This document shows positions 34,312-39,815 of a DNA stretch of 39,815 nt, piece after piece. The stretch comes from Spirochaetaceae bacterium (GTDB taxonomy: Bacteria; Spirochaetota; Spirochaetia; Treponematales; Breznakiellaceae). A program made the translations under genes and the position numbers. The DNA lies in assembly GCA_031262035.1 (NCBI GenBank), contig JAISIL010000025.1, forward strand, positions 1 to 39,815, written 5' to 3'. The notes under the pieces were generated by a model. It did no database searches. It was not told the DNA's origin and saw only the letters and a list, made by a program, of their open reading frames with translations. Position 1 is the first letter of the stretch, and every line of letters begins with the position of its first letter.

Positions 34312-35055
34312 TTACCCTATCGTTTCAACCACTTCACAGAGCAGAGTTGTTACCTTCGAGGCATTTTCGGCAAAAACCTTGCTGATTGCTTCCCAGCTCG
34401 CCGCTTCTTCATCTTCCCGCCAGGAATCATAGTCGGTGACCATGCCGACTGCAGCATAGGGAATGCCCGCCTCGTTGGCCAGTGCCGTCTCGGTTGCTAT
34501 CGACATATTGATGATGTCGCCGCCCCAGATTCTGAACATCCGCGATTCGGCCCGTGTGGCAAAACGGGGACCTTCTTCGGTAATCACCGTGCCCTTCTCG
34601 TGAAAAGACCAGCCATGTTTTTTGATGCCGGCGATAAAAAGCTGTCGCAGCTTCTCATCATAAGGATCCGGCATAGCCGGATGTACCGGATTATTCGGCT
34701 CAAATGCCTCATAGAAACTCCGTTTTCGCTGTAGGGTAAAGTCGATAAACTGGTCGATAACCACAAAATCACCCCGATGAATCTCCTCCCGAAGTGAGCC
34801 CACCGCTGTTGTGGCAAGAATGTGGGTGCAGCCCGCTTCTTTCAGAGCGGCAATGTTCGCCCGATAATTCACCTGGGTCGGGGGAATAGTATGCTCCCTG
34901 CCATGCCGGGCAAGCAGTATCACTTCGGCACTGCCGATAGTCCCCGTCTTCAATGGCGATGAAGGTTCGCCCCACTTGGTCGTCATGACCACATCCTTTG
35001 CATTTTTCAAAATATCCGGATTGTCAAGCCCGCTTCCACCAATAATTCCTACCAT
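34312..35055 (-). CDS. mtnP: S-methyl-5'-thioadenosine phosphorylase
   Basis: It cleaves methylthioadenosine with phosphate to adenine and methylthioribose-1-phosphate, the first step of methionine salvage. Motifs: IGGSGLDNP (phosphate loop), ARHGREHTIPP, VNYRANI, NMSIATETALA and VTDYDSW, the MTAP-type pattern. The 247-residue length fits. It starts immediately after the mtnA stop, so the two genes form one operon with consecutive pathway steps. Confidence 0.93.
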   Translation of the reverse strand: MVGIIGGSGLDNPDILKNAKDVVMTTKWGEPSSPLKTGTIGSAEVILLARHGREHTIPPTQVNYRANIAALKEAGCTHILATTAVGSLREEIHRGDFVVIDQFIDFTLQRKRSFYEAFEPNNPVHPAMPDPYDEKLRQLFIAGIKKHGWSFHEKGTVITEEGPRFATRAESRMFRIWGGDIINMSIATETALANEAGIPYAAVGMVTDYDSWREDEEAASWEAISKVFAENASKVTTLLCEVVETIG

Positions 35056-36177
35056 TTATACACTCTCCTTATATTTTTTTCTTATATCGTCTTCGTTTGC
35101 CTGCATGATTCCCCGCTCGGTAATAAGAGCAGTAATAAGCTTTGCCGGGGTGACATCGAAGCCCCAGTTCCGTGCCGGTGTTTCCGGCGGACAGATTTCT
35201 ACCGTCTCGATGCGTCCGTCTTTTGTCTTACCACTTATATAGCGCACTTCGCCTGCATCCCGCTCCTCAATGGGTATCTCTTTAACGCCATCTTTCATAG
35301 AAAAATCGAAGGTTGATGAAGGGAAGGCCACATAAAAGGGGACGCCGTTTTCCTTTGCGGCAAGGGCTTTAAGGTAGGTGCCGATTTTGTTTGCCGCATC
35401 GCCCTGCCTTGTCACCCGGTCCGCCCCGGTAATGACCATATCGACAAGACCATGCTGCATAAGATGGCCGCCTGCATTATCGGCAATCAAATCATGTGGA
35501 ACACCTTCCCCGGAAAGTTCCCAGGCGGTAAGGCTTGCCCCCTGATTGCGTGGCCGTGTTTCATCAACCCAGACATGCAGGGGAATGCCTGCATTAAAGG
35601 CTGCATACACCGGCGAAAGGGCCGTACCGTAGTCGACAAAAGCAAGCCAGCCGGCATTACAATGGGTAAGAATATTCACCGGTTCGCCACCACGGCCCTC
35701 CTCTGCCTTTTTGCGTGCAATATCTTCTATTATACTAAGCCCATTAAGGCCAATCTGTCGGCACATTTCAGCGTCTTCATCGCTAATAGCCTGAGCTTCA
35801 GCTTTTATTAAGCTCACGCAAAGGCGCAAAGACGCAAAGGAGTTGGAGAGGGGGCTAGTCGAGATTTTGCTCATAATCCTGTCCACTGCATAAGCCAGAT
35901 TTGAGGCAGTTGGGCGGGTGGCTTTTAGTGTTTGTGCCGCTTCGTTCAGGTCATTGCCATTCAGGGCAGCGAGATACATGCCCCAGGCAGCCGTAGCACC
36001 AATAAGGCCCGCCCCGCGGACATACATGTCCTTAATGGCCCGCCGTGCGTCCTCCAAAGTAGCCAGCTCGATAATCTCAAACCGAAAAGGCAGAACAAGC
36101 TGGTTTATGATGCAAACCTTCGAAGGGTCCTCTTCCTTGAGCCAGATTGTGCGATAGTGACGGTGGTTAACGGTCAT
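35056..36177 (-). CDS. mtnA: Methylthioribose-1-phosphate isomerase
   Basis: It isomerises the product of MtnP to methylthioribulose-1-phosphate. The core motifs RGAGLIGATAAWGMYL, HCNAGWLAF (C173) and GADRV (D253) are present; catalytic C and D are 80 residues apart, as in B. subtilis MtnA (C160, D240), but shifted by 13. The shift is explained by an insert near residues 105-124 of which 113-123 (SFASLRLCVSL) is the translation of a family B repeat arm. The insert lies in a helix-linker of the N-terminal domain. A promoter lies 24 bases upstream. Confidence 0.92.
   Translation of the reverse strand: MTVNHRHYRTIWLKEEDPSKVCIINQLVLPFRFEIIELATLEDARRAIKDMYVRGAGLIGATAAWGMYLAALNGNDLNEAAQTLKATRPTASNLAYAVDRIMSKISTSPLSNSFASLRLCVSLIKAEAQAISDEDAEMCRQIGLNGLSIIEDIARKKAEEGRGGEPVNILTHCNAGWLAFVDYGTALSPVYAAFNAGIPLHVWVDETRPRNQGASLTAWELSGEGVPHDLIADNAGGHLMQHGLVDMVITGADRVTRQGDAANKIGTYLKALAAKENGVPFYVAFPSSTFDFSMKDGVKEIPIEERDAGEVRYISGKTKDGRIETVEICPPETPARNWGFDVTPAKLITALITERGIMQANEDDIRKKYKESV
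35810..35840. repeat. Palindromic element family B, single arm inside mtnA
   Basis: The plus-strand string aagctcacgcaaaggcgcaa and what follows is nearly the same as the arm at 12220-12246 and as the reverse of 12260-12285. It is read in frame as part of MtnA. Confidence 0.85.
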
Positions 36178-36200
36178 AATAAAATTCTCTCAGTAACTAT

Positions 36201-36229
36201 AGTTTATGGGAAATAGGGGATTTGGTCAA
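36201..36229 (-). promoter_or_regulatory. Sigma-70 type promoter of mtnA-mtnP
   Basis: Minus strand: TTGACC (36224-36229), 17-base spacer, TAAACT (36201-36206). Confidence 0.6.
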
Positions 36230-36247
36230 GTGAGTGAATAAGTAATG

Positions 36248-36437
36248 TCAGCGACCAGCGATTATGTAATCTTTGGCAACAGTCCTTTCGTATTCCATGC
36301 ACATAATGTCATTAAGATTCACCCTGCCTAAAGGCACATGGAAGTCATCAGCGCTTTTATCATTTCTTCATCGAAAAACTGTGATAATCGTATCTTTGTG
36401 GCATCGTCAATAAGCGTGATTAGAGGCAACAACCGAT
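36248..36437 (-). pseudogene. Relic of an integrase-core (DDE) transposase
   Basis: Two short overlapping stretches in different frames look like pieces of one transposase. One (about 36328-36437) reads PLITLIDDATKIRLSQFFDE, the region of the second catalytic Asp in rve-type cores. The other (36248-36349) reads VNLNDIMCMEYERTVAKDY, similar to the C-terminal region following the core in ISNCY-like transposases. Most of the gene between and around these is missing. The assignment to a family is tentative. Confidence 0.55.
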
Positions 36438-36504
36438 TTGGTTATTCTGGTGCATGAACATAGCAAAAAAGTCGCGGAGTATAACAAAATGATTATGAAT
36501 GCTT

Positions 36505-36982
36505 TCATGCTATTACATTCATCGCTTTTCTAACATCTTCTTTTATCATCTCTACCTTTGATTTTTCAAGACCAAAACTGTCTCCGGTCTGTGTGTATGA
36601 AGGGAAAAATCTAATATCATGTGAGCATAATTACTTTGATGTTGGCAAACGAATCCAATTCAGTTTCGAGGATATTTGAACAATGTTTTATGGTCTCAGA
36701 CGACACAAGGTAATCTTTCTTAACACATTTAATAGCAGTAGTTAAATAAATGCCGTTGTTCAAATAATCGGTATAAGTCTTATAATTATATCCAAGACTA
36801 TTGAAAATCAGGTTTGTATTTCTGATAAACGCCGGTTCGCCTTTTCCATCAAAATAATCATCCTGATTTTGCGGGAAACTTTCAGAGACAAGCGCTAATT
36901 TAATTAAGCTTTTTGGGCTAGATTCAGGTAATATGTGTTTTGCCAGAATCACATCACAACAATTAAAAATGCAATTATTCAT
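36505..36982 (-). pseudogene. Uracil-DNA glycosylase-like gene with internal deletion
   Basis: From ATG 36982 (aaaggag upstream) the frame encodes a protein with ALVSESFPQN, GIYLTTAIKC and ETIKHCSNIL, resembling small uracil-DNA glycosylase superfamily proteins. It stops at 36617 after KVIMLT. A second stretch at 36505-36620, in another frame, reads IRFFPSYTQTGDSFGLEKSK and on to MNVIA, which fits the end of the same family. About 35-40 codons appear to be missing at the junction. The truncated product is unlikely to be active. It starts 5 bases after the acetyltransferase. Confidence 0.65.
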
Positions 36983-36987
36983 ATTTT

Positions 36988-37569
36988 TTATAACTCCTTT
37001 CTCATAATAACTTTTGTATCCCATTCAAAGGTTTTTATAAAACCGCATTCTTCAAATATTTTTACTGGTCCCATATAATCAAATCTCTCACTGTTAAACT
37101 CTTTGTTTGGATAACTTTCAACATAATCAAAGCCATCCAAAGCAGCGTCTTTACATGCCTGCTCAAGGAGTAGTTTACTGATCCCTTTTCTTCTCATTTC
37201 CGGCGCAATCACAAAACAAAACACCGATTTTACCTTTACGCCTGGATCTTCTTTTGGAACATCGCCCATATACCAAACCCCGCCCTGGCACTTCAGGCAT
37301 TCCATCTTTGTGTTTGCATTGCACCAGCCAACAATTTTATCATTACAATAAGCCAAATAGCCTTGAATTTTGCCATCTTTCACATTTTGTAGTGCAATAA
37401 CGCGTCGTGTTTCAGCGGAAGACAAATCTTGTCCGGCACAATCATCCGCAGACCACATAACACAATAACACTTGTGTTCATCAACAGCGTCATCATGAGG
37501 GGTCATATCAAAGAAATGCACATAGTCCTCTGCCATTTTCGGCGTTAATTTCTTAATTTCAATATTCAT
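36988..37569 (-). CDS. GNAT-family N-acetyltransferase (193 aa)
   Basis: An acetyl-CoA dependent transferase of unknown substrate. The core motif is visible as KSVFCFVIAPEMRRKGISKL, the R/Q-x-x-G-x-G/A acetyl-CoA loop in the form RRKGIS, followed by LLEQACKDAALDGFDYVE, then the C-terminal FEECGF. I start at ATG 37569 (MNIEIKKL) because gaagga precedes it; the longer frame to 37611 has a worse site. It appears intact, unlike most of its neighbours. It is probably a horizontally acquired gene of Firmicute type (inference). Confidence 0.82.
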   Translation of the reverse strand: MNIEIKKLTPKMAEDYVHFFDMTPHDDAVDEHKCYCVMWSADDCAGQDLSSAETRRVIALQNVKDGKIQGYLAYCNDKIVGWCNANTKMECLKCQGGVWYMGDVPKEDPGVKVKSVFCFVIAPEMRRKGISKLLLEQACKDAALDGFDYVESYPNKEFNSERFDYMGPVKIFEECGFIKTFEWDTKVIMRKEL

Positions 37570-37667
37570 AAATTCTTCCTTCGCTATATGTATCGGCATA
37601 AATTCTCTCAATCATCACAGAACTTACCCTTAAAGAAGTTCTCATTGCCGGTTTTCTTGGCGGTCAT

Positions 37668-37928
37668 TCAAAATAATACGCAACCATCCGGGCAGACAAC
37701 GTCTTTGCTGTATTGTCCGATCCCTCCTATATTGGTCAGGTCTCCGCCGCTCCGCATAGCTTCCATGATGGGAAACATCTGGAGCATCGTTTTAGAGCAG
37801 ATTCCCTGTCCATCGGCGTTGACAGGGCAGCCATAGGTACAGGTATACTTATCACCGATTTCCTCGCCGTTGCGGCAGCAGTGTTCGGTCTTATCACCAC
37901 GCAGGAACCCTGTGACTTCGATTTCCAG
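37668..37928 (-). pseudogene. TIGR04076-like small protein, no canonical start
   Basis: An open stretch after a TGA at 37929-37931 reads EVTGFLRGDKTEHCCRNGEE, then YTCTYGCPVNADGQGICSKT, then PIMEAMRSGGDL and VVCPDGCVLF. The cysteine pattern and the ending (SGGDL ... CPDG..LF) resemble TIGR04076-type small proteins. There is no ATG, GTG or TTG at the front; CTG at 37928, preceded by gagga, would be the only start. I think the N terminus was lost where it meets the isochorismatase fragment. Confidence 0.5.
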
Positions 37929-38278
37929 TCATATTCCTCGATTTGACACAGGCGACTGCATCCGCTCCAGTAATATAGAAGTCGGATATTTCATTTTTGC
38001 AGATAAAGTCGGCAAATGCCTCACTGGTGAGCGCATTTCCTTTGGATTTCGTAAAGATATGCTCCGATACGATTTTTAAGTCCGGCGGCCAGCTCCGCCC
38101 CCTGCGTTCCAGGCTTAAACCTCCGTGTGCCGGGAGAAAGATTTTCGTGCCAGATATACACAACGGGAACGCCGCCCACCACCGCCCAGGCAATGGCGGT
38201 GGTGATGTTTTCGATAATTTCCTTGTAGTTTTTTGTGATGTCGTTTTGAATGTCGATGACGACTAAGGCTTTATTCAT
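37894..38278 (-). pseudogene. Isochorismatase-like hydrolase, frameshifted and truncated
   Basis: The start is good: aggagg at 38286-38291 and ATG 38278, with LVVIDIQNDIT (catalytic Asp), VVYIWHENLS and GTQGAELAAGLK. The frame then breaks at a run of five A (plus strand T5 38073-38077); removing one base restores IVSEHIFTKSKGNALT, and the frame continues with the family region DFYITGADAVACVKS (catalytic Cys). After that the family sequence ends abruptly and the remaining C-terminal ~50 residues are absent. The frameshift alone could be a read error in a homopolymer, but the missing C terminus could not. Confidence 0.75.
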
Positions 38279-38327
38279 TTGGCCTTACCTCCTGTGTGCA
38301 GCAATTTCGCGTTCCAAAAAACCTTTA

Positions 38328-38532
38328 CTATGAGGTTCTTTTGGTATCCGAGAAAATGTAAGAGATCACATATCCGCTCTTTGCGGATTTAATCTCACAC
38401 TTGCAGTTGTTTGCTACCAGATAGTCATTGAGTTCAATAACAAATTCCTTGAAACGGTCATCAACCGTATCAAGAAAAGCGTTAAACGTTCATGACAAGC
38501 GACTGATCATTTAAATTGATATTGTTTCCCAT
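38328..38532 (-). pseudogene. Small hypothetical gene broken by a frameshift
   Basis: ATG 38532 follows gaaaggag. The frame encodes MGNNINLNDQSLVMNV and stops (38482-38484). In the next frame, with no gap, it continues NAFLDTVDDRFKEFVIELND and GYVISYIFSDTKRTS to a TAG at 38328. Joined, the pieces form a ~68-residue protein of no family I can name. The continuity of amphipathic helix then beta strands across the break supports one former gene. Confidence 0.6.
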
Positions 38533-38551
38533 AAGGAATTCTCCTTTCTTT

Positions 38552-38753
38552 CTACTCTTTCCTTCCAATATAGAACACATAGCCGTAGTAAGCGCCGATG
38601 TTGTCAATTACCCCTTCACACCAGATGAGGTCAAGTTCCCCCTCATTGAAAGGAAGGTCATCCATTGACCCGAATGTGGCTTCCGGGCTTCCCGGCCCCT
38701 GCCGTTCGAGACTTGAAAAATACTCATTGATAAGAGCAGGCGAAAATATGAAA
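38552..38753 (-). pseudogene. SAM-dependent methyltransferase fragment
   Basis: The frame directly overlapping the amidase stop reads FSPALINEYFSSLERQGPGS and then GSMDDLPFNEGELDLIWCEG, the motif region after the SAM loop in class I methyltransferases, then jumps to a typical C-terminal ending (GYVFYIGRKE). The N-terminal SAM-binding loop and most of the C-terminal half are absent, so there are deletions at both places. No product is expected. Confidence 0.7.
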
Positions 38754-39278
38754 TCAGCAACTCGCCTTGAAGTCTTCCCAGGCGTGCAGGTTATCGACAA
38801 AGGGCTTGGGGCATATTTTGCCGGTAATATCATAGTGCCGCCAGAGGTCGTCTCTGTTAAGTCCATAGGTTTCACGCAGCATACGTGCCAGTTCCTGTCC
38901 GGAAGCAAGGACAGCAGTGTTAAAGCTGCCTGTTTTGTCGATGCACAGTTCTATCCCAATCGTGCAATCATTCGGATATGAAGACAGGCGCTGCAGGGCC
39001 TCGGGCGTATACTGCCGTGCCCCCACATGGTAGCCAATCTCGGTATCCGGCAGACAGCGGATTATCTCGCCCTCCAGCCCGACCACATAATGAGCAGAGG
39101 CATATATTCCACTGCTATCGGGCGGCTGATTTTTCAGGCTGTCAAAGTAGTTGCGGTTCCCCTGCGCCGAAGCGCCTGGATTCCCGGTATAATGAATGAC
39201 AATGCCCTTTACTCCCTGCAACAAGGTTCCCGGCCTTGAGTATTCATTCGGGGTTAATAGCTGTTCTGATATGTTCAT
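38754..39278 (-). CDS. N-acetylmuramoyl-L-alanine amidase (Amidase_2/PGRP type, 174 aa)
   Basis: Zinc amidases of this family cut the bond between muramic acid and the stem peptide. Seen: KGIVIHYTGNPG (first zinc His), ASAHYVVGLEGEIIRCLPD, GIELC, and a C-terminal RHYDITGKICPKPF carrying the second His and the Cys/Lys position. There is no signal peptide and no SH3 or LysM domain; such bare domains are common in phage endolysins and recycling enzymes. aaggaa precedes the ATG. It is the only complete gene on the right flank of the decayed region. Confidence 0.88.
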   Translation of the reverse strand: MNISEQLLTPNEYSRPGTLLQGVKGIVIHYTGNPGASAQGNRNYFDSLKNQPPDSSGIYASAHYVVGLEGEIIRCLPDTEIGYHVGARQYTPEALQRLSSYPNDCTIGIELCIDKTGSFNTAVLASGQELARMLRETYGLNRDDLWRHYDITGKICPKPFVDNLHAWEDFKASC

Positions 39279-39399
39279 ATATGGTTCCTTATTAGTATTA
39301 TATCATACCTTTATGTTTTCTGTCAAGGCTCTGCACATCTTTTGCAGTAATTACAAATTCTATATGATATTTTTGTCAAAAAGGGTATTCTGTATTCGA

Positions 39400-39612
39400 C
39401 GGAATACGGGAGCCGACGTCGATTGGTGCTTGAAGGGAAGGAACGCTTTGTCTGAGGAATCAGATAAAGACGACTTCGGTACAAATAGTAATCGCAACGG
39501 CGTCCGAAGACAAAAATGAGGTGCGGGGTTGAGGCCCCGCAACCTCGAATAGGATTTCGGAGCTCCCGGCAGAGGACTCCCGTTCCTCCGATTTTATCAT
39601 AAGGAGAGAAAG
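39400..39612 (+). ncRNA. Candidate bridge RNA region of the IS110 element
   Basis: IS110-family elements carry a structured guide (bridge) RNA in the non-coding left end, upstream of the transposase. This stretch has no coding sequence and contains at least one clear hairpin, tgcgggg/ttgagg/ccccgca (39522-39541), plus a looser one bracketed by cggag and ctccg (about 39558-39590). The RNA itself and its ends are not demonstrated. Confidence 0.4.
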
Positions 39613-39815
39613 ATGGCAAGAAGGTATGAACAGAACAAACGGTATGTAGGAATCGACCTTGCGAAAAGGACGATGGAAGTGTGCATTTTGGAAGGCGGCC
39701 GGATAGCCCGGCACGGCTTCAAAACGGATGCGGAAGGACGGGGGAGGCTGATAAAGCTTCTGAGGAAAAGCGACACAGTGGCGATGGAGTTATGCTGCTG
39801 TGCGCTGAAACTGAC
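39613..39815 (+). CDS. IS110-family transposase, N-terminal part (3' end outside window)
   Basis: The frame starts MARRYEQNKRYVGIDLAKRT, where GID carries the first Asp of the DEDD RuvC-like site, followed by MEVCILEGG and KLLRKSDTVAMELCC with the Glu of the second site. aaggag at 39601-39606 gives a good ribosome site. The gene runs off the window edge after 67 codons. IS110 transposases act with a bridge RNA and leave no target duplication of the usual sort. Confidence 0.88.
   Translation, partial: MARRYEQNKRYVGIDLAKRTMEVCILEGGRIARHGFKTDAEGRGRLIKLLRKSDTVAMELCCCALKL

Larger units (their letters stand above)
39340..39815 (+). mobile_element. IS110-family insertion element, left part (continues beyond window)
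   Basis: The transposase begins at 39613 and the ~270 bases before it are non-coding and structured, as in the left end of IS110 elements. The left boundary is not defined; IS110-family ends lack long inverted repeats. Confidence 0.6.

Noticed and set aside
37570-37611. Longer start of the acetyltransferase at 37611
   Set aside because: The extra 14 residues lack family similarity and the ATG at 37569 has the better ribosome site.
37607-37666. 19-codon minus-strand frame beginning MTAKKTGNENFFKG
   Set aside because: It has no ribosome site and no recognisable family; probably debris between two genes.
38754-38908. Frame joining the methyltransferase fragment to the antisense-like part upstream (to 38908)
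   Set aside because: The part above 38754 is the amidase gene in another frame; only 38552-38753 looks like methyltransferase.

Overview
The window looks like part of a host-associated spirochaete chromosome, most likely Treponema-like. The evidence is gene order and protein type: flgN-flgK ... flgL-fliW-csrA in one direction, an SRP RNA directly in front of dnaX-ybaB-recR, two sigma-28-type flagellar promoters, and many lipoproteins and beta-helix surface proteins. A GH51 arabinofuranosidase fits a gut or plant-polymer habitat. Genus is inferred, not shown.

Layout. 1-2960 is accessory DNA: the end of a Sel1-repeat protein, a 64-aa cysteine-rich protein, a zinc-ribbon protein, and on the minus strand an Rpn-type PD-(D/E)XK nuclease whose C-terminal tail, with its own Shine-Dalgarno sequence, has been duplicated downstream as stop-start linked mini-genes. 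3018-15115 is a seven-gene, one-direction locus: Ser/Thr kinase with WG and TPR regions, zinc-ribbon/membrane/SH3 protein, a protein with one degenerate and three CbxX-type AAA+ modules, zinc-ribbon/FHA protein, PP2C phosphatase, zinc-ribbon/coiled-coil protein, and a second kinase. It has writer, reader, eraser and ATPase effector and resembles no standard named system that I recognise. 15083-17532 is the core block recR-ybaB-dnaX-SRP RNA. 17623-19128 is the arabinofuranosidase.

19214-27983 (minus) is a flagellar block, interrupted between flgK and flgL by four predicted envelope genes: a small outer-membrane barrel, two beta-helix lipoproteins and a lipoprotein with a PGTET repeat. 28085-33543 (plus) holds an EAL-HDOD protein, trkA and two tandem trkH genes, the second divergent and short at its N terminus. 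rsmG follows. mtnP and mtnA are on the minus strand. 36240-38755 is a gene graveyard on the minus strand: a transposase relic, a uracil-DNA-glycosylase-like gene with an internal deletion, an isochorismatase with a frameshift, a methyltransferase fragment and others, with one intact-looking acetyltransferase among them and an intact amidase next door. The right edge is the start of an IS110-family element.

A theme across the window is palindromic repeats built from short quasi-repeats. They occur between genes (811-892, 12220-12285, 19137-19199, 19873-19902, 32221-32267, 33550-33634), and related or similar ones lie in frame inside four coding genes (FHA protein, kinase 2, dnaX, mtnA). This resembles the behaviour of Rickettsia palindromic elements. 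The two strongest leads for new biology are the nuclease-tail array and the double-kinase/AAA+ locus.
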